A stretch of 64,000 nucleotides of DNA from Amycolatopsis sp. FDAARGOS 1241 (GTDB lineage Bacteria; Actinomycetota; Actinomycetes; Mycobacteriales; Pseudonocardiaceae). Below the pieces are notes generated by a model. It searched no databases. It was not told the origin of the DNA and was given only the letters and a program-made list of their open reading frames with translations. The first letter of the stretch is position 1; each line of letters starts with the position of its first letter. The position numbers and the translations under genes were made by a program. Shown in pieces: positions 1-9,413 of this stretch. Location: positions 4,464,001 through 4,528,000 of the forward strand of contig NZ_CP069526.1 in NCBI RefSeq assembly GCF_016889705.1, in the 5' to 3' direction.

Positions 1-183
1 TGGCTGCCCGCGGGGTACGCGCCGGTCCCGGACCACACCGTGCTGCGCCACTTCGTGCCCGACATCGCCGAGCACGACGTCTACGTCTGCGGTCCCGGCG
101 AATGGGCGGCGGCGGTGACGGACTGCGCAGGGCAGTGCGGGGTTCCCCGCGAACAGGTCCACTTCGAACGGTTCGGCTGGTAG
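1..183 (+). CDS. C-terminal end of a flavin/ferredoxin-type reductase (5' truncated by window)
   Basis: The first 60 codons are open in frame 1 and end with TAG at 181-183. The peptide contains VYVCGPGEW followed by a Cys-containing helix and ends HFERFGW. This is the typical C-terminus of NAD(P)H:flavin or ferric-reductase-like oxidoreductases, where CGP lies in the NAD-binding lobe and the final aromatic residue stacks near the flavin. The next gene, 10 bp downstream, encodes an FMN-binding protein. In actinomycetes such a pair often forms a membrane flavin electron-transfer unit. The catalytic N-terminal part lies outside the window, so the exact subfamily cannot be given. Confidence 0.75.
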   Translation, partial: WLPAGYAPVPDHTVLRHFVPDIAEHDVYVCGPGEWAAAVTDCAGQCGVPREQVHFERFGW

Positions 184-193
184 GGAGCTCGTC

Positions 194-628
194 GTGCGGA
201 GAATCGCCATCACCTTCGCGACCACCATTTCGGTCCTCGTGCTGTTGTTCAGCTACCGCACGAGCACGAACCAGGACCCGGTCGCGAGCCAGGTGCCGGG
301 AGTCGTGCGGCCGCCCGCGACCACGTCGGCCCCGCCCGTCACCGGTTCGGGCGGCGGGACGTTCAGCGGTCAAGCGGCCGACACCCCCTACGGCCCGGTC
401 CAGGTCGAGATCACCGTGTCCGGCGGGCGGATCACCGACGCCCGCGTGCTGCAGGTGCCGCGGGAGTCCGGTCGCGACGTGCGCATCAACTCCGCCGCCG
501 TGCCCCAGCTCAACCAGGAGACGCTGCAGGCGCAGAGCGCGCAGATCGACACGGTCAGCGGCGCGACCTACACCTCGCAGGGCTACCTCCAGTCACTGCA
601 GTCCGCGATCGACGCCGCCCACCGATGA
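194..628 (+). CDS. FMN-binding domain membrane/exported protein
   Basis: The 144-residue protein starts with GTG at 194, just after GGGAG. An N-terminal hydrophobic segment (about residues 5-20) serves as a signal anchor and is followed by a Pro/Thr/Ser-rich linker. The C-terminal FMN_bind domain (about residues 55-142) ends with IDTVSGATYTS, the motif in which the Thr of SGAT is covalently flavinylated by ApbE-type transferases in this family. It probably relays electrons on the outer face of the membrane for the reductase encoded just upstream. No apbE gene follows; the 44-codon ORF overlapping its stop (625-759) is too short and unlike ApbE. Confidence 0.88.
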   Translation: MRRIAITFATTISVLVLLFSYRTSTNQDPVASQVPGVVRPPATTSAPPVTGSGGGTFSGQAADTPYGPVQVEITVSGGRITDARVLQVPRESGRDVRINSAAVPQLNQETLQAQSAQIDTVSGATYTSQGYLQSLQSAIDAAHR

Positions 629-816
629 CCGATCCGGCTGAGCGCGTGCGTGGCGTCCCGCGGCCGGCGGGACATCCCCCGCGGGGCGGGACCGTCGAGC
701 GCTGGGTGCGGGCGCGGGCGCCGGACCCGCTGCCATCGCCCGCTGTCCCGGACCAGTAGCCGTCGTCCGCTGCTCCCGGCCCGTTGCCCCTGAAACCCTT
801 GTCCCCGAAGGAACCG

Positions 817-1353
817 ATGACCACGCTCAACGGCTTGCCCGCCCACATCCTGCTGGTGCACGCCATTGTCGTCCTGCTGCCGCTCGCCGCGCTGCTTCTC
901 GTCCTGTCCGCCCTGTGGCCCGCGGGGCGGCGCAAGCTGGCGGGCCCGAACGCCGTGCTGTCCGTGCTGGTGCTGATCCTCGTCCCGATCACCACCGACG
1001 CCGGCGAATGGCTCGAACGCCGGGTGCCCGCCACGCCACTCGTGCGCGCCCACACCGAACTCGGCGACACGGCCGTCTACTCGGCGATCGGCGTGGCCGC
1101 GCTCGCCCTGGTGATCTGGTGGCGGCACCGCGAAACCCTCCCCGCCACCGAGGCCCCTCGCCGCATTCCCCTCCCCCGCCGGACCTTCCTCGCGCCCCGC
1201 TCGACGCCCGTCACGGCCGTCATCGCGGTCGCGGCCGTTCTCATCGCCGGCGGCGCCGCCTACGACATCTACCGCATCGGCGACTCGGGCGCCCAGGCCA
1301 GCTGGCAGGGCCAGTTCTCCGCGACCCCGGCCCCCCGCGCGCCTCGGCGGTGA
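817..1353 (+). CDS. DUF2231-like four-helix membrane protein
   Basis: The start ATG at 817 follows GAAGGA with good spacing, so an upstream in-frame TTG is rejected. The 178-residue protein has four hydrophobic segments at roughly residues 10-32, 42-60, 85-107 and 128-150. The N-terminal LPAHILLVHAIVVLLPLA and the later RAHTELGD are typical of DUF2231 proteins, whose conserved His residues sit in helices and which are often found near redox genes. The molecular function is unknown. It is co-directional with the FMN-binding gene, 188 bp downstream, so it may belong to the same redox group. Confidence 0.7.
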   Translation: MTTLNGLPAHILLVHAIVVLLPLAALLLVLSALWPAGRRKLAGPNAVLSVLVLILVPITTDAGEWLERRVPATPLVRAHTELGDTAVYSAIGVAALALVIWWRHRETLPATEAPRRIPLPRRTFLAPRSTPVTAVIAVAAVLIAGGAAYDIYRIGDSGAQASWQGQFSATPAPRAPRR

Positions 1354-1387
1354 CCCTCAGCGCCCTTCGCCTGCGGTGCGAGGCTGA

Positions 1388-1515
1388 TCAGCCGGGCTTC
1401 TCCGGGGCCACCACGATCGGCTCGAGGAGCCGGCGGGGGCTGCCGAACGCGCCCGGCACCGGGTCGAGCGGCGTGTCCGCTGAAGGCCCTCGTCCAGGAA
1501 GACCACGGGCAGCCG
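1388..1515 (-). pseudogene. Degraded 3' remnant of an unidentified gene
   Basis: On the minus strand a protein-like tail, PLDPVPGAFGSPRRLLEP..., reaches a TGA at 1390-1388. The plausible continuation upstream (LPVVFLDEG) is in a different frame. No start codon or complete domain is present, so this looks like the frameshifted end of a lost gene between the DUF2231 gene and the Lrp regulator. The family is not recognised. Confidence 0.25.
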
Positions 1516-1558
1516 CTCGGGTGTTCAGCGCCGCCGAGCTCGCTCGGCCTCGCCGAAC

Positions 1559-2032
1559 TCAGCGCCGCCGCGAAGCCGGGTCGACGACCCGGGTGCGCAG
1601 GTGCTCGTAGATCACCGACGTGCGGACGTCGGCGACCTCCGGCCGCTCGGTCAGCCGGTCGATCACGAAGGCGTACAGGCTTTCGTTGTCCGGCACGGCG
1701 ACGTGGACGAGGAAGTCCTCGGTGCCCGAGGTGACGAAGACGGCGAGGGTTTCGGGCAGGCCGGAAACCCAGCCGCGGAAGGCTTCGATGACCCGGCGCG
1801 ACGGTGGGCGGACGCGGAGCGCGATGAGGGCCTGCACCGGCCGGCCGATCGCGGTGAGGTCGACGTCGAGGGTCGCGCCCCGGATGACACCCCGCTCGTG
1901 GAGAGCGCGGGTGCGGTCGAGCGCCGTGGTGGGGGAAACGCCGACGGCGGAAGCGATGTCGCGGTTGGTGCGCCGTGCGTTGGCCTGCAGTTCCCGCAGG
2001 ATCGCCGTATCAAGTTCGTCGAGATCCGCCAT
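1559..2032 (-). CDS. Lrp/AsnC-family transcriptional regulator
   Basis: The 157-residue protein starts at ATG 2032. It has an N-terminal winged helix-turn-helix (about residues 3-50, with LDTAILRELQANAR and the recognition helix SPTTALDRTRAL) and a C-terminal RAM/AsnC ligand-binding domain (about residues 65-145). Family members form octamers that respond to amino acids. The gene is transcribed divergently from a DUF2000 protein, which is a common arrangement for Lrp-type local regulators. A 14-bp perfect palindrome lies in the shared promoter region and is a candidate operator. The most likely target is the adjacent gene, and probably the regulator itself. Confidence 0.92.
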   Translation of the reverse strand: MADLDELDTAILRELQANARRTNRDIASAVGVSPTTALDRTRALHERGVIRGATLDVDLTAIGRPVQALIALRVRPPSRRVIEAFRGWVSGLPETLAVFVTSGTEDFLVHVAVPDNESLYAFVIDRLTERPEVADVRTSVIYEHLRTRVVDPASRRR

Positions 2033-2062
2033 GGTGAGCCCTTCGCCGGATTATGTACGGAT

Positions 2063-2076
2063 CGCTTGGCCAAGCG
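2063..2076. promoter_or_regulatory. Palindromic candidate operator in the lrp/DUF2000 intergenic region
   Basis: CGCTTGGCCAAGCG is a perfect 14-bp palindrome, 31 bp upstream of the lrp start and 55 bp upstream of the DUF2000 start. A related half site (GTGGCCAAA) follows at about 2095. Lrp proteins bind short imperfect palindromes in such divergent regions, so an operator role is inferred. Confidence 0.45.
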
Positions 2077-2130
2077 CCGACGCTCAGATTAGCGTGGCCA
2101 AAACTAGCCGTACTTCGTGAGGTATCACCT

Positions 2131-2598
2131 GTGATCACCGACGTCGGGTTCTCCCCCGAAGAGATCGACACCAGCGCGCCCACGCGAGCCGCCCGCCTGA
2201 AGTGGGTCGTGGTCGTCGACGACGCGCTCCCGCCGGGGCCGGCGGTGAACGCCGCCGTGTGCGTCGCCGCCGCGACGGGCCAGGCCGTGGCCGGATTGCT
2301 CGGCCCGGACGCGAAAGACGCCGGCGGCACCGTCCACCCGGGACTTCCCTGGATCGGCAGCACGATCCTCGCCGCACCGGCCGAAGTCCTGACCACCCTG
2401 CGCGCCCGAGCGGCCGATAGCCTGGGCGTCTACGTCGCCGACATGCCGAGTCTGGGCCAGCAGACCCGCGTCTACGACGAGTACCTGCGCGGCCTCGAAG
2501 CCCTGCCCGCCGAGGAGGTGCGCTACTACGCCATCGGCCTCGTCGGACCGCGCAACCGCGTCGACAAGCTGGTGAAGAGGCTGCCGCTCCTGTCCTGA
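2131..2598 (+). CDS. DUF2000 domain protein
   Basis: The GTG start at 2131 follows GTGAGG at 2117-2122; the longer ORF from 2053 would run through the operator region and is rejected. The 155-residue protein contains KWVVVVDDALPPGPAVNAAV near the N-terminus and ends with YYAIGLVGPRNRVDKLVKRL, both characteristic of DUF2000. The fold resembles peptidyl-tRNA hydrolase 2 (PTH2-like), but the biochemical role is not established. It is controlled, by inference, by the divergent Lrp regulator. Confidence 0.85.
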   Translation: MITDVGFSPEEIDTSAPTRAARLKWVVVVDDALPPGPAVNAAVCVAAATGQAVAGLLGPDAKDAGGTVHPGLPWIGSTILAAPAEVLTTLRARAADSLGVYVADMPSLGQQTRVYDEYLRGLEALPAEEVRYYAIGLVGPRNRVDKLVKRLPLLS

Positions 2599-2617
2599 CA
2601 GCAGGAGATCGGCCGGC

Positions 2618-2657
2618 GCGGCCCGCACGGCAGGCAGGAACCCGCCGTGCGGGCCGC
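2618..2657. terminator. Strong hairpin between convergent genes
   Basis: A perfect 14-bp stem (GCGGCCCGCACGGC with its complement at 2644-2657) encloses a 12-nt loop. It lies between the convergent stops of the DUF2000 gene and the MBL-fold gene, so it probably serves as a bidirectional terminator. There is no U-tract, which is usual for high-GC actinobacteria. Confidence 0.75.
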
Positions 2658-2665
2658 CTGAGGGG

Positions 2666-3576
2666 CTACTCCGGCTCGGGCTGAGCCGACAGCCACGCGT
2701 ACCCCTCGCCGTCCCGGCGCAGGTGCCCGAGCCCCGGGAACCGGAAGTGGTAGGCGAACACCGCGTGCCGCTCGCGGTCGACGAGGTCGTAGATCCGCCG
2801 CCGTTGCGCGGTGGCCGCCGCCTTGTCGTAGTCGAACCGGAAACCCCAGTCCGGGTGGCGCAGCAGCAGGACGTAATGGTGGCACAGGTCGCCCCAGCAG
2901 ATCGTCGTGCGCCCGCCGCTGGTGATGCGGTAGACGACGTGGCCGGGGCTGTGCCCGCGGGTCGCGAGCGCCGTGATGCCGGGCACGACCTCGTCGCCGT
3001 CGCCGATCAGCGTCAGCCGGTCGGCGTACGCGTTGAGGTTGAGGTCGGCACCCGTGTACTGGTCGCGCAGGTGCTGGTTCGGGACGCTGTCCACTTTCGA
3101 CAGATCCGTCCAGTGCCGGTATTCCACTTCGCTGACGACGACGCGAGCGTTGGGGTACAGCGGTTTCCCGTCGGCGTCCACGAGACCCAGCAGTGGTCCG
3201 GGCGCGCGTGGGTGATCGCGACGACGTCGATCGACGCGGGGTCGATCCCCGCCGCCTCGCGGTTCGCCACCGCCTTGCCGGTCTGCGCGCCGAACGTGCT
3301 CACGCCGAGTTCGGACACGGTGCCGACGCCGGTGTCGAACAGCACGCGGCCGTCCGGCGGGTCGACCACGAGCAGGTTCTGGCCGAGGCGTACCCGTTCC
3401 GGCTCGAGGGGGTGCTCGGTCAGCAGGGAATCGACCTTGTCCGGCCCGGCGTTGGGGAAGTTGTCGCGGGCCTGGCCCATCTCGAGCAGGCCGTCGCTGA
3501 CGACGGTGCCCTCGAACTCGCCGTGACGGAACCGGGTCCAGCCTTCCTGGCACCACAGGCCGGGGTTGTCAGGCAC
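2666..3576 (-). pseudogene. MBL-fold metallo-hydrolase, frameshifted
   Basis: GTG at 3576 (GGAGG upstream) starts DNPGLWCQEGWTRFRHGEF..., and the protein can be followed to its stop at 2666 only by changing frame near 3187. There the DNA reads HCWVSW instead of the expected HCWGLVDADG, as if one G were missing. The metal-binding motif reads THARPDH, so the second His of HxHxDH is Arg. Downstream features (RGHSPGHV, WGDLCHHYV, AYHFRFPGLGH) are typical of class B-like lactonase/hydrolase members. The start overlaps the MFS stop by 8 bp, making it the last gene of the decayed operon. Two independent lesions argue for real inactivation. Confidence 0.8.
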
Positions 3577-4832
3577 GGGAAACCTCCGAGGGGGACGGCC
3601 GGCGGGTGACGGCGGTGAACGCCACCAGGACGAGCACGGCGAGGACGGCGGAGCACCCGAACACCAGGAACACACCCTGGGCACCGAGGCTGGAGGAGAT
3701 GATCACGCCACCGAGGAGTGGGCCGACGGCGCCGAGGTAGGACGTGCTGTTCGTCCAGCCCATCGCGGTGCCGCGGATCGCCGGCGGGAACAGGTTGGTC
3801 GCGGCCGCGTTGAGCAGGTTCATCGTCGTGTGCCCGCCGACGCCGAGCAGCGCGACGCACAGCAGCCGCAACGGCATGAACCGGATGCCCGCCACGATCC
3901 CGGCGAGTCCCACGACGGTGCAGGACGCGGTGACGACAGCGGCGATCACAGGGGTGCGGCGATCGGCCGGCGGCGACACGATCAGCGACCCGACGACGGC
4001 GCCCGCGGTGAGGGTGAACCCGAACAGCAGCGCCGAGGTCAGCGGGTAGTCCAACGAGGTCATCGCGGCGGTGAGCCACACGTTGAGCCCGAACCAGGTG
4101 AACATGTTTCGAGATCGCCACGGCGGCCAGCAGGGCGGCGAGCAGGAGGCCCCGACCGGTGAACAGCTCCCGCACCGGCGAACGCCGCGGGGTGGCGGCC
4201 TCCTCCTGCACCTCGTGGAAGCGCACGACGGCCACCACGATCAGGATGAGCAGCGTCAGCGCGGCACCGATCAGGAACATCGGGCGCCAGCCGAAAGCCG
4301 GCAGGACCCCGATGCCGATCAGCGACGCGATCGCCCCGCCGACCGGGATGCCGGCCATGGTGATGTTGACGACGAGGCTGGCGCGCCCGGGCCGGGCGTG
4401 GGTGCAGGCCAGTGCGAGCGCGGAGGTCACGGCCGCCCCGACACCCAGCCCGGAAACGACCCGGGCCAGGCCCAGCACCAAGGCCGAGCCGGCGAGGCCC
4501 GTGAGCAGGAAGCCCAGACCGAACAGGGTGATCGCGACCAGCAGGGTCGGGTGGCGGCCGACGCGGTCGCTGACGACGCCGGCGGAGAACGCGCCGACGA
4601 GCATGCCCGCGTAGATGAGGCTGCCGAGCACACCGGCCATGCTCGGCGTGAGCGCGAGCCGGGTGTCCTGCAACAGGGCCGGGATGACCGACCCGTAGAC
4701 GATGAGGCTGTAGCCCTCCATGATCGTGACGATCGTGCAGACGGTGATCGCCGCCGCGCCCGCGAGCTGCGGGCGCCAGCCCGAGCTGGGCGGGGCGTGG
4801 GTAACCGACGAGGTGTTTGCTGATGTCACCAC
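3569..4832 (-). pseudogene. MFS transporter (aromatic/organic-acid type), frameshifted
   Basis: The gene begins at GTG 4832 or 4829. It encodes about 420 residues with the 12-helix MFS pattern, including the loop 2-3 motif GVVSDRVGRHPTLL and a central cytoplasmic loop RFHEVQEEAATPRR. The first half stays in one frame to about 4105. There a run of three T (plus strand) adds a base, and the rest (MFTWFGLNVWLTAAM... to SRA) continues in another frame. The resemblance is to the acid:proton symporter branch (AAHS), which fits a catabolic operon. One indel alone could be a sequencing error, but the neighbours are damaged too. Confidence 0.8.
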
Positions 4833-4870
4833 GGCTTCTCGCCTTTGAGTGCGAGGTCCCCCTTCGCTGT

Positions 4871-6373
4871 TCAGTCCATAAAGGACACGTGCACAGCCTG
4901 GGTCTCGGTGAAGCCGAGCAGTTCTTCCAGGCATTCCTCACGGCCGAGGCCGGAGGACTTCACCCCGCCGAACGGGGCGCCGACGAAGTGGCGGGACGAG
5001 TCGTTGAGCCACACGTAGCCGACTTCGAGGGCGGCGGCCACGCGGTGCGCCCGCCGCAGGTCGTTCGTGAACACCGAGCCAGCGAGGCCGTATTCGGTGG
5101 CGCTCGCGATCTCGACGGCCTCGGCCTCGTCGCGGAACGACAGCACCGACAGCACGGGCCCGAACACCTCCTCCTGCGCGATGCGCATGCCGCCCTCGAC
5201 GCCGGTGAACACCGTCGGGCGGACGATGAGCGCGCCGTCGCAACCCTCCGGGCGGAACGGTTCGCCGCCCGTCACGAGCTGTGCGCCTTCGCCCCGGGCG
5301 ATGTCCAGGTAGAACAGGACCTTGGTGTACTGCTCCCGCGACACCAGCGCGCCCACGTCGGTGTTCTCGTCGAACGGGTCCGGTCGCCGAGGCGCAGTTC
5401 ACCGATGATCCGCCGGATCTCGGCGACGGTCTGCTCGCGGATGTCCTCGTGCACGACCAGGCGGCTGGTGGAGCCGCACGACTGGCCCGACCACGAGAAG
5501 TTCATGCCGCGCACCGCCGCGGCCGCCACCTTCGCCGGGTCGGCGTCGGGAAACGCGACGAGCGCGTTCTTGCCACCCAGCTCCAGGCTCACGTGCTCGA
5601 CCGAGGTTTCGGCCGCGGCCCGCTGGATCGCGAGCCCGGTGGCCGCGCTGCCGATGAAGGCGATCCGCCGGATCCGCGGGTGGCGCACGATCGCCTCGCC
5701 GGTCGCCGGTCCGGCACTCGGCAGGATCGACAGGACACCCGGCGGCAGCAGGTCGGCGATCAGCTCGCCGAACCGCAGCGCCGACAGCGGCGCCTGGTGC
5801 GGCGGCTTCAGCAGCACGCAGTTGCCGGCGATCAGCGGGGCGGCGATCTTCCCGGCGGCGAACATGATCGGGTGGTTGCAGGGGATGATCCGGGCGACGA
5901 CGCCGATCGGGCGCGGGCTCGTGTAGTGCAGCGCGCCGGCCGACAGCGGGCTCGTCTCCCCCTTCACCGCCTGGCCGAGGTCGGCGAAGTAGTCGAGCAT
6001 CGCCGCGCCGCCCCCGGACGTCCGAAGTGGACAGGCGGATGATGTTGCCGCCGTCGAGGGGGTCGAGTGCGCCGAGTTCGGCCGCGTTGTCCCGCAGCCG
6101 CTGCGCGATCGCCCGAACGATGGCCACGCGCTCCTGGACGCCGGTCGCCGATCACGCGGGAAAGGCGTGGAGCCCGGCGGTGACCGCAGCGTCCACATCG
6201 GACGCGTCGGCGACGGGGACCTCGGCGATGAGCTCACCGGTCACCGGCGAGACGTCGTCGAAGCGGCGCCCCGCTGCCGCGGGTTTGAGTTCGCCCCCGA
6301 GCAGCAACGACCACTGCCGTTCCCGCGTGTAGGCGGTCAGCTCGGCGGCGTCGGCGAAGTTCGGCTGGCCCAT
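4871..6373 (-). pseudogene. NAD(P)-dependent aldehyde dehydrogenase, one nonsense and two frameshift lesions
   Basis: ATG 6373 opens an aldehyde dehydrogenase of about 500 residues. Reading stops at an in-frame TGA (6154-6152) where the family has Trp (FPA-stop-SATGVQERVAIVRAI), and the same frame then continues. Frame changes follow near 6018 (DVSGGGAAMLDYF) and 5383 (GELRLGDPDPFDENTDVGAL, one C lost from a run). Catalytic features survive in the fragments: LELGGKNALV with the general-base Glu, and SWSGQSCGSTSRL with the nucleophile Cys. The C-terminus FGGVKSSGLGRE is intact. The gene sits between an SDR and an MFS gene and presumably oxidised an aldehyde produced by the aldolase step. Confidence 0.85.
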
Positions 6374-6389
6374 GGTTCGCCTCCTGCTC

Positions 6390-7106
6390 TCAGCGGACCG
6401 TCAGGCCGCCGGCGACGTTGACGGTCTGCCCCGACACGAACCCGCTGTCGGGCCCGAGCAGGAACGCGATCGCGCCCACCAGGTCCTCCGGGGTCGCGGG
6501 ACGGTGCACGTTCTGCGCTTCGACCTGCTTGCGCACCTGGTCGGCGGTGATGGTGGCGCGCGGGATCTCGGTCTGCACCGAGCCGGGTGTGACGGCGTCG
6601 GCGCGGATCCCCGAGCCGGCGAGCTCGCGCGACATCACGTAGGTCAGGCCGATCAGGCCGGCCTTCGAGGCGACGTAGTGCGCGTAGTGCGGGCGGCCGA
6701 TCCGCACGGCACTCGCGGCGACGTTCACGATCGACGCCGACTCGGCGCCGCGCAGCGCCGGCAGCAGGGCCTTGGTCAGCTGCCACGTGCCCGTGATTCA
6801 CGCCGAGCACGCGATTCCACTCCTGCTCGTCGATCTCCCAGAAGGGCTTCATCGTCAGCGTGGAGAACAGGGCCGCGCTGTTCACGAGCCCGTCGAGGAC
6901 CACGCCCTGGCGGTCCAGCTGCTCCGCGGCTTCGCGGCAGGACCGCGCCGACGCGATGTCGCCGACGACCGCTTCGCCGTCGGCCTCCGCGGCCACGATC
7001 TTCGCCCGCTGCTCGTCGATGTCGGCGACCAGCACGCGCCAGCCGCGCGCGGCGAGGCCGAGCGCGACGCCGCGCCCGATGCCCTGGCCCGAACCGATTT
7101 TCCTGC
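6390..7106 (-). pseudogene. SDR-family oxidoreductase, N-terminally truncated and frameshifted
   Basis: The Rossmann motif GSGQGIGRGVALGLAARG is visible from about 7097, but the usual 8-12 residues before it and any start codon are missing; in this frame a TGA lies just upstream. The protein continues (LVADIDEQRA, VNSAALFST) to about 6797, where the frame changes at the expected VNLTGTWQLTKALLP. It resumes as a C-terminal part with YVASKAG (Tyr and Lys of the YxxxK catalytic pair) and ends at 6390. It is a classical SDR, probably an alcohol dehydrogenase in the same catabolic pathway. The missing start suggests a deletion joining it to the aldolase gene. Confidence 0.8.
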
Positions 7107-7759
7107 TCGGCGAGCCGGTTCAGGTAGCGCCAGCCGGCTTCGATTTGGCTGGGTGGCCAGCACTCCGCGCGTTTGACCTCGGCCTCGCGACGACCAGGAC
7201 TCGGGGCCGCCGGCGGCCATCGCGTCGAGCTGCTTGCGGCAGGCGCGGTCGAGCAGGACCGCGTGGGCCACGTCCGGCCCGGCGGTGACCAGGAGTGGCG
7301 GGCGAGCAGGCACGCCCGCGCATCGCCCACCACGCCGGCGAGCTCGGCGTCCAGTTCGGGCGTCGAGATGAGCGCGCCGGTGCGGGTGAACCGCGGGACG
7401 TCGGGCTCGGCGAACAGCACACCGTCGTGGTCGATCGCGCGCACCGGCACACGGAGCGACGCGAATGCCGTGGCGGCGGCCGAGTGCGTGTGCACCACGC
7501 AGTGCACGTCGGGCCGTGCCCAAAGGATCTCGGTGTGGACCGGGAACCCGAGGTGCCGCGGCCCGACGCCCTCGACGACCGCGCCGCTGGAGGCGACGAG
7601 TACGACCCGCTCGTCGTCGACCTCTTCGAAACCCCAGACGGCGGCCTTCATCCAGGCGCCGCGCCCGTCCGGGTCGCGGACGCTCACGTGCCCCCAGACC
7701 AGGTCGGCCTGCCCGGCGGCGGCCACGGCCCGGTGCGCTCGCACTACGTCTGTTCTCAC
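7100..7759 (-). pseudogene. Class II aldolase/adducin-family protein, frameshifted
   Basis: GTG 7759 starts VRTDVVRAHRAVAAAGQADLVWGHVSVRD. The zinc-binding signature HTHSAAATAFASLR is present, as expected for fuculose/ribulose-phosphate aldolase-like enzymes. The frame is lost near 7287 (after CLLARH), recovers as LVTAGPDVAHAVLLDRACRKQLDAM, and shifts back near 7190 before EIEAGWRYLNRLAEQE. No clear stop separates it from the truncated SDR. It would be the first gene of the operon; an AT-rich stretch at 7775-7810 probably held its promoter. Substrate unknown. Confidence 0.78.
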
Positions 7760-7946
7760 CCGGACGTCGGTATGTTCCCAATTATTAGAAATCACGTCCT
7801 TTATTTCAGGACTGTGCTGGGCGCTGAATCTGGCGTCGTCGAACTGGCGTGGTTTCGGGCGGGGCGCCGACCTACTGTCGGGAACGGAGTCCCTGACCTG
7901 CCGCAGGCGGGCCGGGCCGACGGACACCTCGACGAGGAGGGACCGC

Positions 7947-9062
7947 ATGACGCTGTACACCGACATCCCGACCCGCTCCGAGATTGACGCGCTGTGGCAG
8001 GCCGAAGCTCCGGCCGCGGTGTCGATCTACCTCGAGACCTCACCCACGTCGCCGGGCGAGGCCGAGCGGATCGCGTACAAGAACGGGGTCCGGGACGCGC
8101 TGGCGCAGCTGGGCAACGTGGACAAGGGAGTGTTCGCGGCGCTGGCGGAACAGCTCGCGGTGCTGGAGGACGAGAACTCCGGCGACTTCTGGCGCCACCA
8201 GGCCCGCAGCCTCGCTGTGTTCGCGACGCCGGCGTCCCTGCGCAGCTTCCGGCTGCCGAACCGGCTCACCCCGGCCGCGGTCGGTGGCACGCGGTTCTTC
8301 GTCAAGCCGCTGATGCGCGCGGTGACCTTCCCGCAGACCGCGTTCGTGCTGGCGCTCGCCCAAGGTTCCGTGCGACTGCTGGAAACCGTGCCCGACGCGC
8401 CTGCCCGAGAGGTCCGCGTGCCGGACATGCCGGCGGACGTGGCGTCGGCCGTGGGCAAGTCGTCCGTCAAGGACCGCGCGCCGATCCGCCGGGTGCAGGG
8501 CGCCGAGGGGCAGAAACTACGGATGGCGCAGTTTTCCCGGCTGGTCGACAGCGCGTTGCGCGAGGTCCTGCCCGGCCACGGCGTGCCGCTCGTGCTGGCC
8601 GCCACCGAGCCGCTCGACAGCATCTTCCGCGCGCACTGCCGGTACCCGGATGTGGTGCCGCACAGTGTGCCCGGCAACCCGGAGGGCCGCGGCGACGGCG
8701 AACTGGTCGCCGAAGCCCGGGCGGTCCTCGACGGCTGGTACGCCGACCGGCTCGACGAGGAGAAGCGCACCTTCGCCGAACGCTTCGAACAGGGCCGCAC
8801 CTCCACCGACGTCGCCGATCTGGCGCGCTTCGCCACGAACGGTGCCGTCGACACGCTGTTCGTGGACATCGACGCGAACATCCCGGGTGAGGTCGACGAC
8901 CTCGGTGAGGTGACCTTCGGGGGTTCGGAGGCCGGCGGGCTCGTCGACGAGATCGCCCGCCGCGCGTGGCTCTCCGGGGCCCGCCTGCTCGCGGTCCGCC
9001 ACGAGGATGTGCCGGGCGGGGGCGACGTCGCGGCAACGCTGAGGTACGCGCCGACGGGGTGA
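7947..9062 (+). CDS. baeRF-type (bacterial eRF1-like) protein
   Basis: ATG 7947 follows a strong GAGGAGG. The 371-residue protein is soluble. It begins with SEIDALWQAEAPAAVSIYLETSPTSPGEAERIAYKNGVRDALAQL and ends with a Rossmann-like segment that carries GAVDTLFVDID and GARLLAVRHEDVPG. This pattern matches the bacterial archaeo-eukaryotic release factor-like families (baeRF, near family 3), which are predicted to act on stalled ribosomes or as stress factors but are little studied. The gene stands alone, divergent from the decayed catabolic operon, and appears intact. Confidence 0.75.
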   Translation: MTLYTDIPTRSEIDALWQAEAPAAVSIYLETSPTSPGEAERIAYKNGVRDALAQLGNVDKGVFAALAEQLAVLEDENSGDFWRHQARSLAVFATPASLRSFRLPNRLTPAAVGGTRFFVKPLMRAVTFPQTAFVLALAQGSVRLLETVPDAPAREVRVPDMPADVASAVGKSSVKDRAPIRRVQGAEGQKLRMAQFSRLVDSALREVLPGHGVPLVLAATEPLDSIFRAHCRYPDVVPHSVPGNPEGRGDGELVAEARAVLDGWYADRLDEEKRTFAERFEQGRTSTDVADLARFATNGAVDTLFVDIDANIPGEVDDLGEVTFGGSEAGGLVDEIARRAWLSGARLLAVRHEDVPGGGDVAATLRYAPTG

Positions 9063-9197
9063 CCGGTCATCGCGCCGCCTTCTCGCGCAGCGCGGACCGG
9101 ATCAGCCGGGAATTCCCGGCGAGGATCGCAGGGGCCCGTCACGGACTGTCCACTCCGGAGCCGCAGCCTCGTGGCTGGTGGTCCACAGTGGACGGTC

Positions 9198-9413
9198 TCA
9201 GGCGGCGCTCGTCTCCCCGGGTCCGATGGCCGCGGCCGGATCCGCGTCGGGGCGGGGATTCGGCAGCCGGCACGGGGCTGCGCCGCCGAGGTGGGAGACG
9301 ATGCGGTCGTCGGTGAGGACCCACAGCGTTTCGGCGGGCCGGCCGCACACGGAGCACGCCGAGCCCAGCAGGGGCAGGCACCAGCGGGCGAAGGGGATCT
9401 GTTCGAGGTTCAC
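9198..9413 (-). CDS. Small CxxC protein, hypothetical
   Basis: The GTG start at 9413 overlaps the stop of the upstream small ORF as GTGA. The 71-residue product starts MNLEQIPFARWCLPLLGSA and contains CSVCGRPAETLWVLTDDRIVSH followed by a third Cys (GGAAPC), which could form a small zinc site. The codon pattern is normal for the genome up to the proline-rich tail. No family was recognised. The stop-start coupling supports it being a real gene. Confidence 0.5.
   Translation of the reverse strand: MNLEQIPFARWCLPLLGSACSVCGRPAETLWVLTDDRIVSHLGGAAPCRLPNPRPDADPAAAIGPGETSAA

Noticed and set aside
625..759. 44-codon ORF overlapping the FMN-binding gene stop as ATGA
   Set aside because: The position suggests coupling, but the product is short, Pro/Arg-rich and unlike ApbE or any known family, so it is not annotated as a gene.
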